Of a DNA stretch of 64,000 bases, positions 1 to 12,394 are shown one piece after another (position 1 is the first letter of the stretch; the number at the start of each line of letters is the position of its first letter). This DNA comes from Candidatus Hydrogenedentota bacterium (GTDB lineage Bacteria; Hydrogenedentota; Hydrogenedentia; Hydrogenedentales; JAEUWI01): positions 689,440 through 753,439 of the forward strand of contig JAHBVV010000001.1 in assembly GCA_019637335.1 (NCBI GenBank), in the 5' to 3' direction. The notes beneath the pieces are model-generated. The model did not search any database. It was not told the DNA's origin and worked only from the letters and a program-made list of their open reading frames with translations. Made by a program: the position numbers and the translations under genes.

Positions 1-1290
1 ATCCAGACGCCCCACCTGGATCGGATGGCGCTTGAAGGAGTGCGTTTTTCGCGCGCCTTTGCCAACAACGCGGTGTGCTCGCCGACGCGCGCCACGTATC
101 TGACGGGACTCATGCCGAGCCAGCACGGGGTCCACAAGTACATCGACACGAAGGTCATGATGGGCCCCGAGGCGTATTCGACGCTGGCCGAGTTCGCCAC
201 GCTGCCGCAGATTCTGAGCGAGAACGGCTATACCTGCGGGCTGAGCGGGAAATGGCACCTGGGCGCCAACATGACGCCGCAGGAGGGGTTTAGCTTCTGG
301 GTCACGAAGCCGGAGGGGCACACGACGGACTTTGTGAATCAGGCGATCATCGAGAATGGAGCCGTCACAACGCTCGCGGAACACCAGACGCCTTACTGGA
401 CGCGCCGGGGCATTGAGTTCATCGAGGCGAATCGCGACCGCCCCTTCTTCCTGTTTCTCGCCTACAACGGCCCGTATGGTCTGGGGAGCAGCGCGCTGAC
501 GCCGCCTATCAACGAGTTCGCGACGGTGTACGCGGAGGAAGCGCTGCCTTCGTTCACGCGGGATACGCCGCACCCCTGGCTGCACAACAATCGACAGATG
601 CTGAACAATGTAACTTCCGCGCGCAAGTACGCCTCGGAAGTCAGCGCGGTGGACGCGGGCGTCGGCGAGCTTCTATCGGCACTGAAACGGCTCGGGCTGG
701 ATGAGCGGACGCTCGTCATCTTCACGGCGGATCAGGGGCTTGCGGGCGGACAGAGCGGCTTCTGGGGCATGGGCGATCACACGCGGCCCCTCACGGCCTT
801 TGACTGGACGATGCACGTGCCGCTGATCGCGCGGCATCCCGGATCGATCCCGGCGGGAGGCGTGGTGGACAACCTGGTCAGCAATTACGATTTGTTGCCT
901 TCGGTGTTGGATTACGTGGGGCTTTCGGACGAACAGGCGGCGGATCCGCCTTCTCCCGGGCGAAGCTATACGCCACTGCTGCGCGGCAAGCAGGTCGACT
1001 GGACGAACGAAGTTTACTATGAGTTTGAGAACGTGCGGGCAATCCGGACGGATACGTGGAAGTACATTGAGCGCCTGGGCGATCCGGCGGTAGAGCTGTA
1101 CCACCTCGAAAGCGATCCGGGGGAACGGCTCAACCTGCAGGGAGACGCCGCACACGAGGAGATTCAGGCCGAATTGCAGCAGCGCCTTCACGCGTTCTTC
1201 GCGGCGCATTCCGAACCGGAGTGGGATCTCTGGAACGGCGGCGACGCCAAGGGCGGACTGTTGCTGGGAAAGCGCCCATACGGCGAATAA
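1..1290 (+). CDS. Sulfatase (arylsulfatase family), 5' end outside the window
   Basis: Hydrolyses sulfate esters, probably from sulfated polysaccharides or glycans. The frame is open from base 1 (I-Q-T-P-H-L-D-R-M), which matches the first conserved block of formylglycine sulfatases, so the true start and any signal peptide lie upstream. The formylglycine site CSPTR is at bases 76-90 and the GKWHLG block at about 250-267. The C-terminal metal block reads TADQG near 724-738, where DNG is more usual; the Gln is a mild oddity. The C-terminal tail (ELYHLESDPGERLNL, from about 1093) is typical of the family. The partial length of 429 codons fits a protein of roughly 450-500 residues. Substrate cannot be told from sequence. 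Confidence 0.93.
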   Translation: MQTPHLDRMALEGVRFSRAFANNAVCSPTRATYLTGLMPSQHGVHKYIDTKVMMGPEAYSTLAEFATLPQILSENGYTCGLSGKWHLGANMTPQEGFSFWVTKPEGHTTDFVNQAIIENGAVTTLAEHQTPYWTRRGIEFIEANRDRPFFLFLAYNGPYGLGSSALTPPINEFATVYAEEALPSFTRDTPHPWLHNNRQMLNNVTSARKYASEVSAVDAGVGELLSALKRLGLDERTLVIFTADQGLAGGQSGFWGMGDHTRPLTAFDWTMHVPLIARHPGSIPAGGVVDNLVSNYDLLPSVLDYVGLSDEQAADPPSPGRSYTPLLRGKQVDWTNEVYYEFENVRAIRTDTWKYIERLGDPAVELYHLESDPGERLNLQGDAAHEEIQAELQQRLHAFFAAHSEPEWDLWNGGDAKGGLLLGKRPYGE

Positions 1291-1324
1291 TGCCGGCTAC
1301 CGCAGGCGGCGATTCCGGACCGCC

Positions 1325-1819
1325 TCAGGCATCGCCCTCGCGGTCCGGCATTGTATCCAGAGACGCGGTGTAATCAAGGGGATCGCCCGGAAATCGGTCC
1401 TCGTCCAGGGCGGCGTCGAGGGTGCGCTGTTGCATTTCGAAGGGACAGCGTACGGCGGCGTATACCTGGCGGGTGTGGCGGAAGGCATAGGGCACGCCTG
1501 CCATGATGGCGAGCAGGATCATTGCGGTGATGAATCGTGGCGCGGCTCCCGGCACGCGGAGGTTGGGCAGCTTGAATCGCACGATTTCGTCGAGGGGATC
1601 CACGGCGGCCATGCGTGCGCGCAGGGCCTCGAACTCGAGCGGGGCGCCTCGGTAGGCCAGGGCGCGGCCGGTTTCGGCGAGGAAGGCCCGCAGGGATTCG
1701 AGTTCGGCGGCGCAGGCGGCGCAGGCGTCCACGTGTCGCTGGACCTCCCGGGCGGGATCCGGACGCAGGTCGCCATCCAGCAGGGCTGGCAGGGCGCGGC
1801 GTATGTTGCGGCATTCCAT
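1325..1819 (-). CDS. Zinc-finger anti-sigma factor (zf-HC2 type)
   Basis: 164 residues. It probably holds the adjacent ECF sigma factor inactive at the inner membrane. The N-terminus carries the HxxxCxxC pattern (HVDACAAC, residues about 29-36) after an early Cys3, as in zf-HC2 anti-sigma domains. A single hydrophobic stretch (FITAMILLAIMAGVPYAF, near residues 96-113) would anchor it in the membrane with a short periplasmic tail of about 50 residues. It starts at ATG 1819, 15 nt after the sigma gene stops, so the two are almost certainly co-transcribed and functionally paired. Sequence beyond the zinc motif is poorly conserved in this family, so the call rests on motif, membrane segment and position. 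Confidence 0.82.
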   Translation of the reverse strand: MECRNIRRALPALLDGDLRPDPAREVQRHVDACAACAAELESLRAFLAETGRALAYRGAPLEFEALRARMAAVDPLDEIVRFKLPNLRVPGAAPRFITAMILLAIMAGVPYAFRHTRQVYAAVRCPFEMQQRTLDAALDEDRFPGDPLDYTASLDTMPDREGDA

Positions 1820-1834
1820 GGTCGTAAGATTCCT

Positions 1835-2479
1835 TTATGTTCTCCGGGCTTCGCGGCGCCCGTTCCGACCGGCCCCGGCCGCGCTGGCGCTATCCGGTTT
1901 CGGGTCGCTCTCCATCCACGACGCCAGCAGATAGCGGAGCTTTTTCACGGCCAGGATTTTGCGGGAGCGGACGGTGTTTACCGGGCAGTCCAGAATATTT
2001 GCGATATCCTCCAGGGAGAGGCCTTCGATCGAGCGCAGGACGAACACGATGCGCTGCTCCTCGGGCAGCTCGTCGAGCGCGGCGTGAATCTGGTCGCGGA
2101 GCTCCAGGCGGGACGCGCGTGTTTCCGGGCAGGCGTCGCATCCGGCGGCGAGGGTGTTGAGGGCTTCTTCGCCCTGGCGCGCGCCGAGGCGCCAGGTTTT
2201 TTGCTGTTGCCGGCAGTATTCCAGCCAGATCATGCGCGCGATGGCGAACAGGTACGCCGGGAATGTTCCGGAGGCCTGGTAACGCCTGCGAATCTTCCAG
2301 ACGCGCAGAAAGGTCTCCTGCGACAGGTCCCTGGCGTGGCTGGGGTTGTGAGACAAGCCGTAGAAGAAGCTCAGTAGCGGGCGCTGGTAGCGGTTGAACA
2401 GCACTTCAAAGGCGGACGCGTCGCCCGTTCGCACGCGCATCATGAGTACGATGTCGTTTGTTGTTTCTTCGGGATCCAT
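1835..2479 (-). CDS. ECF-type RNA polymerase sigma factor
   Basis: 214 residues, usual for extracytoplasmic-function sigma factors. Region 2 (about 20-95) contains DLSQETFLRVWKIRRRY and the AIARMIWLEYCR helix that recognises the -10. Region 4 (about 130-190) contains LPEEQRIVFVLRSIEGLS and the helix-turn-helix IANILDCPVNTVRSR. It directs transcription of an unknown regulon and is followed at 15 nt by a zinc-finger anti-sigma, the standard sigma/anti-sigma pair. Start ATG 2479 (MDPEETTND). In this type of organism such pairs often sit beside sulfatase or carbohydrate genes, but the sulfatase here is convergent and a link is only inference. Confidence 0.93.
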   Translation of the reverse strand: MDPEETTNDIVLMMRVRTGDASAFEVLFNRYQRPLLSFFYGLSHNPSHARDLSQETFLRVWKIRRRYQASGTFPAYLFAIARMIWLEYCRQQQKTWRLGARQGEEALNTLAAGCDACPETRASRLELRDQIHAALDELPEEQRIVFVLRSIEGLSLEDIANILDCPVNTVRSRKILAVKKLRYLLASWMESDPKPDSASAAGAGRNGRREARRT

Positions 2480-2839
2480 GCGTATTTCCCGTGTCTGCTA
2501 TTACTATGGCGCGAAATCGGGAAAATGATCAAGGGGGTGTGGTTTTTTTTGGGGCGGTGTGTGGTGACGTGGGGTTGGGGTGGATTGAACGGGGAACGGC
2601 CTGGCAGATTCTCGGGCGGGTGGCCGTGACAAGCGTGGACGCTTATTCCGCCTGCGGCGTACTTTCAGCCCACGTTGGCGTTCGCTGGGGGGGCGGTGTT
2701 GTCGGGGGCGGGGGCGTTTGTTGCCGCGGGCAGGAATGCCCGCGATCCTCGGTTGGTGGGCTTTGGAGGATTGGCTGAAAAGTTCGGGAGCCGCCCGTTG
2801 ACTGGCGGCTCCCGGGATACGTGGATGGATATGGGGGGG
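2480..2839. other. Intergenic, no gene; fragment of a dispersed repeat
   Basis: 360 bp, G-rich on the + strand. It divides the ECF sigma promoter side from the 3' end of the esterase. Around 2643-2690 there is a fragment (TTCCGCCTGCGGCG...CTTTCAGCC) related to the 67-bp tandem unit at 17584-17760, and a further GC-GGGCAGGAATGCCCGCGATCC hairpin near 2717-2741 related to the dispersed hairpin modules elsewhere. No convincing reading frame with a ribosome site was seen. Confidence 0.55.
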
Positions 2840-4387
2840 TTATTCGGCGGCGGCGGTGATCCAGGGCCAGTTGTCGGTGCGGAAGGGGCTGGCGGGTAGG
2901 CCGGCGGCGTTGTAGATGGTGGATACGGGGTTGTCGGCCCAGCCGTAGCGGACGGCCTTTGGATCGGGCACGTCGGGGGAGGATACGACGACGGTGTTCC
3001 CCTGGATCATGGCGTTGGCCCAGACGAAGTTCTGGTCTTCGCCGGCGATGGTGAATCCGCCTTCGTCGCCGTAGCGGGCGTGGAGGCCCTCGGCGTAATT
3101 GAAGTGGATGATGACCTTGCCGTCCTTAATCTCGTGGGACTTGTAGAGCGGGCCGGAGGGGGTTACGCCGCGCTGGAAGTAGTCCTTGTTGAGCGCCCAG
3201 AGGGCGAGTCGGCGACCGACTTCCTGCTTGTTTTTCGGGTGGATGTCGCCGGCTTCGCCGATATCGATGGCGCTGGCCATGCCGGTGTTGGGCAGGTTGA
3301 GGGTGAGGAATTGCGCGAAGCGCAGCTCGGCCCAGGGGCTTTCGGGCGCGGGCTCCTCCTTGCGGGGGTAGAAGTTGGCGAGCTGTACGAAGTAGAAGGG
3401 AAAATCGCCCTGATCCCATTTTGCGCGCCAGTCCTGGATCATGGCGGGGAAGATGGTGTTGTACTGGTAGGCGCGGCCGGCATTGGACTCGCCCTGGTAC
3501 CAGATGGCTCCCTTGATGCCGAAGGGCACGATGGGGTGGATCATGGCGTTGTAGAGGCTGGAGATGCGGTGCGGGTGATCGGGGCCCATGGGCGGGCGCG
3601 GCTTGTCCTGGTCGGTGGCTTCGCCGCGATCTTTTTTGGCCTGCCACTCGGCGAGCTGTTTATCGTAGGCGGCCTGGGTCTGGGGCCAATCGGCGACGAT
3701 TTTCTTCCAGCGCTCGGTGATGGGGGCGAAGGCGGGCACGGCAGCCACGGTCTCGGCGCTGGTCCAGGATTCGGAGGGCGTGCCGCCCCAGGAGGTATGG
3801 ATCAGTCCGACGGGCACGTCGAGTTGGGTATGCAACTCGCGTCCGAAGTAGTAGGCGACGGCGGAGAAGCCGGGGATGGTTTCGGGCGTGCAGACCTGCC
3901 ACGTCCCCTCGCAGTCTTCCTGGGGGGTATCGGCGGTCTTCCGAGTCACGTGGAAGAGGCGGATGTTCGGGTAGTTCGCGGCGGCGATCTCGGCTTCCGG
4001 GTTGCCCGATTGCTGGACGGACCATTGCATGTTGGACTGTCCGGAGCCGACCCAGACTTCACCGACGAGGATGTTGTCGAAATAGAGCGATACGGCTCCG
4101 TGGGCGACGCGGAGGTCGTGGGCGGCGTAGCTGGCCTTGACGGGCTTGAGGGCGGCGTGCCAGCGCCCGTCCTGGCCGACGGTGACCTGCTGCTCTTCGC
4201 CGGCAAAGGAGATGGTGAGCGTCGTTCCGGGGGCGCCCTTGCCCCAGATGGGGTTCTTCTGGTTCTGCTGGAGGACCATGTTGCTTCCGAAAACGCTGGG
4301 CATCCAGAGGTCGGCTCGGGCGGCGGCGCACAGCGCGAAACCGAGCGCCACGGCGGCCAGGGTCAGTGCGTGAAAGTTCCTGCTCAT
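2840..4387 (-). CDS. Sialate O-acetylesterase (SGNH-type), secreted
   Basis: 515 residues. Removes O-acetyl groups from sialic acids or other acetylated sugars, acting outside the cytoplasm. The N-terminus is a clear signal peptide (MSRNFHALTLAAVALGFALC, cleavage probably after AARA). The catalytic Ser block is GQSNMQW, the oxyanion block is GAIWYQGESN, and the C-terminal DIHPKNKQEVG supplies the Asp/His pair. Length and order match the family (about 480-540 residues). It stands alone on the minus strand between two repeat-rich gaps; the nearby sulfatase suggests a shared diet of modified host or algal glycans, which is inference. Confidence 0.92.
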   Translation of the reverse strand: MSRNFHALTLAAVALGFALCAAARADLWMPSVFGSNMVLQQNQKNPIWGKGAPGTTLTISFAGEEQQVTVGQDGRWHAALKPVKASYAAHDLRVAHGAVSLYFDNILVGEVWVGSGQSNMQWSVQQSGNPEAEIAAANYPNIRLFHVTRKTADTPQEDCEGTWQVCTPETIPGFSAVAYYFGRELHTQLDVPVGLIHTSWGGTPSESWTSAETVAAVPAFAPITERWKKIVADWPQTQAAYDKQLAEWQAKKDRGEATDQDKPRPPMGPDHPHRISSLYNAMIHPIVPFGIKGAIWYQGESNAGRAYQYNTIFPAMIQDWRAKWDQGDFPFYFVQLANFYPRKEEPAPESPWAELRFAQFLTLNLPNTGMASAIDIGEAGDIHPKNKQEVGRRLALWALNKDYFQRGVTPSGPLYKSHEIKDGKVIIHFNYAEGLHARYGDEGGFTIAGEDQNFVWANAMIQGNTVVVSSPDVPDPKAVRYGWADNPVSTIYNAAGLPASPFRTDNWPWITAAAE

Positions 4388-5414
4388 GGGATTGTCTTTT
4401 CCTTCCTGTAGGGGTTGCCTCCAATGAGGAGAGCCAGCGTAGCAGAAACGGCGGGCGCATGGAAACTAGACGTTTGGGGCGCGGCTCCCGGTCAGGTTCA
4501 GATAGTATAGATGCGGTTCTGATATTACCGCGCTTCGAGCGCGGGGAGGCTAGAAATGTCGTAACACTTTCGCCGAGCGAAGTAGCGAGCATGTATAGCT
4601 CCAGACACTCCGGCAACTTGAGAGGAAGCACGGCAAAAATGATCGCGGGCATTTCTGCCGCGGCGTACCCTCGGCCTGGCCGCCGCAACGCCCGCTTCGG
4701 CATTCGACGGGTATGTCTGACCTGGAATAGGGTCCCCGCGTCCCCAGGACCGGAATGCAATGGGGTTCGGGGCCATTTCACGAGTGCCACGATCACATGA
4801 AGTCTTGCGCTCCTCCTGCCGCGGACACGAATGTCCGCGATCCCGGCGCGCCTTTCGGCGCTGGGGACAGGCGGGACGCCTATCCTACATTGGCGCCTTC
4901 GGCGCAGAAGAAATGCTATTCCGAAATTCGTAACACTTTAGCGGTCTGAAGTAGCGCTAGCCCATTCTTGTTATGCCGCGATCCTACGACGAGAGCGCGC
5001 AAGGCTGGGAGCGCAGGTCGAAGACGCGCCGCAGGAGGGCCTCCCCGCCTGCAACGCACCTGAGGTGCGTGGCGTGTTTGCGATATCGGCACATGTGATC
5101 GGGGAGACGATTGGAACCGGACTACCGCTGTGTAACAAATTCGCGCCTCCGGCGCGTTGCGGGCGGGCCGCCCGCGCTCCCATTCGTCCGGACTTCCGTT
5201 GCGACGCGGGATTGTATCGTCGAGGAATCAAGCAGCTTCATTCCGCTGAAGTAATACCGAAACTCAGGGCCGAAGGCCTGCTTCAAACCAGCCTGGGCCA
5301 TCGGCCCAGGCAATGGGATCGAAGAAGCGATGAGGGTTGAAGGTGCGCTCCATAGCGCACGTAGTTCATCGGTAATATCAGGACCGCACCCTACACTAAC
5401 TACAACGCGGGGTG
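4388..5414. repeat. 1-kb intergenic mosaic of dispersed repeats
   Basis: No credible gene in this 1027-bp gap. From about 4765 to 4910 it carries the hairpin module block (ATTTCAC..GCGCTCCTCCTGCCGCGG, then CGGACAnGAATGTCCG, GCGCCTTTCGGCGC, AGGCGGGACGCCT), with a close relative at 32285-32410. From about 4925 to 5255 it carries a second unit related to 44836-44993 but interrupted by about 178 bp (5015-5192). Two words beginning CGTAACACTTT (near 4559 and 4930) recur at 32213 and, more degenerately, at 57384. The frames that open across it change with each repeat copy and have no ribosome sites. Confidence 0.7.
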
Positions 5415-8678
<3,264 letters not shown>

Positions 8679-8990
8679 GGGCCTCCGTTCGGACACAGTT
8701 GTGCGTCCGCGCCGGGAATTAATGGGCGCGGGCGGGATTCTGGGGTGTTTTTTGCGGATTTCCGGCGCTTCGGGCCGTGAAACCGGCGCTATTATACGGA
8801 GTTTTGGGGGGAAATGCCTACTTCGCGCCGCCGCGGAGTGGAACCTCCGGGGCAGGGGGCGGTATACTGGGTCATCCCCGATCCGGCGCCGCCACGTTCC
8901 CGGCCGCGCCCTGCCGGGAGGATTCCCGGGGTTCCGGCCCCGCCTCGCCCGTTTCGGGCCGCCCCCCGTTTAACGACACAGGAGCACAGC
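8679..8990. promoter_or_regulatory. Divergent intergenic region between mfd and hisG-like gene
   Basis: About 310 bp that must hold the promoters of both flanking genes. Candidate -10 hexamers are TATTAT near 8790 and TATACT at 8863-8868 (for the + strand gene), but no matching -35 was found, so these are weak. No reading frame with a ribosome site apart from the flanking genes. Confidence 0.3.
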
Positions 8991-10040
8991 ATGAGCAACG
9001 AACGACTCGTCATCGGCATGCCGGCGGGATCGCTGGCGGATCCGAACCGCGGCGGCAATCTTATCGCGCTGTTGAAGAATGCGGGATTCCCGACGCGCGG
9101 CTACGACAGTGGCGGCCCGACGAAGTTCCCGCTGAACGCGGTGCTGATGGGCTGGGACGGGCGCCCGCAGGAATTTGGCGCGCAGCTGGCGATCGAGGAA
9201 ATCGACATCGCTATCGCGGGGGATGACTGGATCCAGGAGCGGGTGCTGGAGTTCAAGTACGAGTATAAGAAAGAGATCAATCTCGAAAAGGTGCTTTCGC
9301 TGAACCGGGGCGGGGTCCGGCTGGTGACGATTTTGAATCCGCTGCCGGCGGGGGTGAGCTTCGATGACTGGCTGGCGAAACTGCTTGCGGAGAAGCCGCT
9401 GGTATCGATGGTGGCGGAGATGCCGTATCTGGCGCTGGACTGGTTCCACAAGAAGATTGAGAAGTTGGGTTTTGCGGAATCGCATGGCGCATTTTCGGTG
9501 CAGAAGTTCAAGACGCCGCCGCGCATCGACCGGGGACTGGTGATCTATGAGACGTGGGGCAAGACCGAGGCGAAGGTGGTGAACGGATCGGTGGATTTCG
9601 GGCTGGAGATCACGCAGACGGGCAGCGCGATCCGGAATTACGGGTTGCAGATCGGCGAGGATGTGTTCAACTCCGAGACGGGGATCTGGGCGAATCCGGC
9701 GATCCGGGAGAACCCGGAGAAGGCGGAGCTTGCGCGCATGTTCCTGCTGAACCTGAAGGGTTCGATCTACGCGGAGGACAAGGTGCTGCTGTTCTTCAAC
9801 GTGAAGAACGCGCTGGTGGAGGCGGTGTTGAAGTTCCTCGGGGAGAACGCGCTGTTTGCCGACGAGCCGACGATGAATCCGGGCGACGGGTACACGGAGT
9901 TCAGCGTGCAGGTGAGCACGACGAATAAGACGATGGGCCTGGCGGCGGTGCGCTACGAATTGGCGAAGATGGGGGCCACCCATATTGAAACGGTGCCGCT
10001 GGATTCGTGCATTACGAGCCTGGACGCGCTGAATTTTTGA
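8991..10040 (+). CDS. hisG: ATP phosphoribosyltransferase-like protein (HisG family, long form)
   Basis: 349 residues. HisG condenses ATP and PRPP, the first step of histidine synthesis. The N-terminus (RLVIGMPAGSLADPN...LIALLKNAGFP) fits the HisG phosphoribosyltransferase fold (usually LRIALPKGRL). A block near residues 200-225 (VVNGSVDFGLEITQTGSAI) resembles the PRPP-binding DxVxxGxT region, and the last 100 residues look like the regulatory HisG C-terminal domain of the long form. ATG 8991 is preceded by GGAG (8981-8984). The match to classical HisG is loose in several blocks and no other his gene is nearby, so a divergent paralogue with another role is possible. Confidence 0.72.
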   Translation: MSNERLVIGMPAGSLADPNRGGNLIALLKNAGFPTRGYDSGGPTKFPLNAVLMGWDGRPQEFGAQLAIEEIDIAIAGDDWIQERVLEFKYEYKKEINLEKVLSLNRGGVRLVTILNPLPAGVSFDDWLAKLLAEKPLVSMVAEMPYLALDWFHKKIEKLGFAESHGAFSVQKFKTPPRIDRGLVIYETWGKTEAKVVNGSVDFGLEITQTGSAIRNYGLQIGEDVFNSETGIWANPAIRENPEKAELARMFLLNLKGSIYAEDKVLLFFNVKNALVEAVLKFLGENALFADEPTMNPGDGYTEFSVQVSTTNKTMGLAAVRYELAKMGATHIETVPLDSCITSLDALNF

Positions 10041-10780
10041 GCGGTTGCTCGTGAGGGGTTGCGGCGCGATGCAGGCGCCTTCGGCGCTTACCACAGGCGA
10101 GACGCCTGTGCCACGTTCCTTTCGCGGTGGTATTGGCGGGACGCCGCGATTTTGGCTGGATCGGCGCTTCCTTTGCCGCGGACACGAATGTCCGCGATCC
10201 TTTGCGCCATTGGCGCGATGGACAGCCGGGACGGCTATCCTACATTCGCAGCGGACAGGGGTGTCCGCGATCCTTTGCGCGCCTTTGGCGCGATGCGGGC
10301 GGGCCGTCCACCACGGCGCATCTTCGACCCGCGCTCCCAGTTTGCGCTCTCACGTTGCTGTATCGGGCGACAGTGATTGAACTCGGGCTGGCCAGGCCTT
10401 GGAATTTCGGGATGGCGAGCGATGCCGCCGGGGCGATTGGGAAATCCGGCTCACTTTGCCGCGGACAGGAATGTCCGCGATCCTTTGCGCCTTTGGCGCG
10501 ATGGACAGCCGGGACGGCTATCCTACATTTGCCGTGGACGGGGTGGCCCCGCGATGCGTTGCGCCTTGCGGCGCGATGCGGGCGGGCCGTCCACCACGGC
10601 GCATCTTCGACCTGCGCTCCCAGTTTGCGCTCTCACGTTGCCGTATCGGGCAACAGTAATTGAACTCGGGCCTGGCCAAGCCTTGGAATTTCGGGATGGC
10701 GAGCGATGTCGCCGGGGCTATTGGGAAATCCAGCTCACTTTGCCGCGGACAGGAATGTCCGCGATCCTGGCGCGCCAGGC
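10041..10780. repeat. 740-bp repeat region with a 283-bp tandem duplication
   Basis: Gene-free. Contains hairpin modules (GCCGCGGACACGAATGTCCG near 10172; AGACGCCTGTGCC near 10093) and a tandem duplication: copy A from about 10291 and copy B from about 10574, period 283 bp, differing at only about a dozen positions over the first 200 bp by eye. Each unit runs from CGATGCGGGCGGGCCGTCC through GAACTCGGGC...GGAATTTCGGGATGG to a GCCGCGGACAGGAATGTCCG hairpin. Part of the unit (GGCGCATCTTCGACC...GCTCCCAG) occurs inverted at about 5003-5030. Frames across it translate the repeats and are not genes. Confidence 0.8.
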
Positions 10781-12025
10781 TTATTCGGCGGGCAGGCAGA
10801 GCCCGTCTTCGCTTTCGGAGCCGTAGAGGTCGCAGAGCTCGTAGGCTCCCCAGTTGTAGATCTGTATGGCGCGGAGCATCTCGGAGAGATCCAGGTTCCA
10901 GTCTTCGGGGTTGTAGTCGGCGCTGTGGGGCGTGCAGGTGCGGTCTCCGGGGCCGGGGCTGAATCCGTCTTCGCCGGCGGGGTCGCAGTGGAACTCGCCG
11001 AGGTTGTAGAGCTGGATGAGGCGGAGGATTTCGCTGGAGTCGAGCCGGAAATCGTCGTTCATGTCGCCGGCGTGGCCGGCGCGATCGCGGTTGCTTCCCG
11101 CGAGCTCGGAACCGAGCACGTATTTCTCGATGGGATCGGCGGTGTCGGAGCCCCATCGATCGCTGGGCACGAGCTCGGGGCTGGCCTCCAGGGAGAAGGA
11201 GAGGTCGAGCTTTTTGCCGAGGGCGATGATGGGCTGGCCGGTGGTGGAATCTTTCATGAAGCCGCGGAAGGGGGCCTTCATTTCGGCCTCGTGGCCATCG
11301 CCGGAGATGGCGATTGTGACGATGGAGTCGGGATAGACGGGGCCGCGGTCGACGACCCAATAGATGGCTTCGCCGGAGGGCAGGATGATGGGTTCGCCGT
11401 GTGTGGCGGGGTTTAGCGCGGGGGGCGTGTCGTACCAGACCCATTGGGTGTAGCAGTCGTAGTTGCCGGGGACGATGCTGACGAGGCCGAGGGCCTGTTC
11501 CATCTGCGATACGAGGAAGGAGGGGCTGCCCTGGTCGCCGAGGCAGCCGTGTAGGAGGTAGTGGCCGGTGTTGAATTCGCCGTCGAAGAACTCGACCTCC
11601 ATGTTCATGTCGTAGCCGGGGGTGGTGGGGTAATAGCCGCCCTCGTGGAGAGGGTAGCCGGTGGTATCGTCCTGATCGACATCGATGGTGACGATGATGT
11701 AGAAGCGTCCGGCGCGCCCGTGGTCGGCCTGGTTGCTGGTGCGCCCGATCTGGCCGCGCGAGCGGAAGTAGGCGTAGAGGTTTTCCTCGTCGTGGGCAAA
11801 CTTGAATTCGAGCAGGTCGACGTCGGGGTGGTCGACGTAGTCTGGGATATCAAACTCGCCATCGTGGTCGGTGTCGTGCTGGTCGTCGGCCTCGTCGAAG
11901 TAGGCGCGCACGTCCGCCCAGTCATCGAAGTTGCCGTCGATGGTGATTTCGTGGATGGGCGCGGCGGTGGCGTTGCACGCGGCGAGGCCGAGGGCGGCCA
12001 GCAGGGCCCAATGCATCGTTTTCAT
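10781..12025 (-). CDS. Secreted CBM9-like protein with C-terminal dockerin-like repeats
   Basis: 414 residues, secreted: signal peptide MKTMHWALLAALGLAACNA with cleavage near TAA-AP. Residues about 25-210 begin IDGNFDDWADVRAYFDEADD and hold several Asp-rich loops (DQHDTDHDGEFD), resembling CBM9-like or sugar-binding beta-sandwich domains of exported proteins. The last 90 residues contain two repeats of the form SEILRLIQLYNLGEFHC and SEMLRAIQIYNWGAYELC, each preceded by an acidic loop (DMNDDFRLD; DWNLD), as in dockerin-like or EF-hand modules. Paired C-terminal repeats of this kind are frequent in Hydrogenedentota-type genomes and may act in surface attachment or sorting. Ligand and partner are unknown. 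Confidence 0.72.
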   Translation of the reverse strand: MKTMHWALLAALGLAACNATAAPIHEITIDGNFDDWADVRAYFDEADDQHDTDHDGEFDIPDYVDHPDVDLLEFKFAHDEENLYAYFRSRGQIGRTSNQADHGRAGRFYIIVTIDVDQDDTTGYPLHEGGYYPTTPGYDMNMEVEFFDGEFNTGHYLLHGCLGDQGSPSFLVSQMEQALGLVSIVPGNYDCYTQWVWYDTPPALNPATHGEPIILPSGEAIYWVVDRGPVYPDSIVTIAISGDGHEAEMKAPFRGFMKDSTTGQPIIALGKKLDLSFSLEASPELVPSDRWGSDTADPIEKYVLGSELAGSNRDRAGHAGDMNDDFRLDSSEILRLIQLYNLGEFHCDPAGEDGFSPGPGDRTCTPHSADYNPEDWNLDLSEMLRAIQIYNWGAYELCDLYGSESEDGLCLPAE

Positions 12026-12394
12026 TCTGTTACTCCTCGTATCAATTGGCCACGGGGCGCGCTTGCGTCCCCGGGGGGCTCCCCTATGCCGAGGATTTCA
12101 TCATAGCGCATTCGGGCATCGAAATGCAGGGGGGAAAAGGCGAGGAGGTGTCGGCGGTTAACGGGGCGTCGGGGGCGTTGCGTGGGGTATACTGTGGGCG
12201 GCGGCACGGCTCATGACGCGTTGAGGCGCCCGTTGTGGATGACATGCTGCGCCTGACCGCTGGCGCCCATCTGGAGTCTCGCACGCTCAAGCCTTCGCGG
12301 CGGCGCCGCGGAGCTTGGACGTGGCACACCGTGGAGCATTGTAGGATTTCGGTGCAAGCTTCCAGGCCGACTTGAGACGAGGAGTATGGACCCG
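12026..12394. other. Divergent intergenic region upstream of sir2 homologue
   Basis: About 370 bp, no gene seen. Holds a hairpin-type repeat at about 12281-12330 (GCTCAAG...GAGCTTGGACGTGGCACACCG) related to 36085-36131. A TATACT hexamer lies at 12187-12192 but no spaced -35 was found. Confidence 0.4.

Noticed and set aside
4366-4800. 144-codon frame after the sialate O-acetylesterase start
   Set aside because: Overlaps the divergent gene's signal peptide region, has no ribosome site and crosses dispersed repeat words.
10291-10778. CRISPR array
   Set aside because: Only two long copies with diverged sequence, no 25-40-bp repeats with unique spacers and no cas genes.
10059-10826. Several overlapping frames of 90-180 codons in the repeat region
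   Set aside because: They translate the repeats (recurring GQECPRS and TAGTAI peptides) in all three frames and lack ribosome sites.
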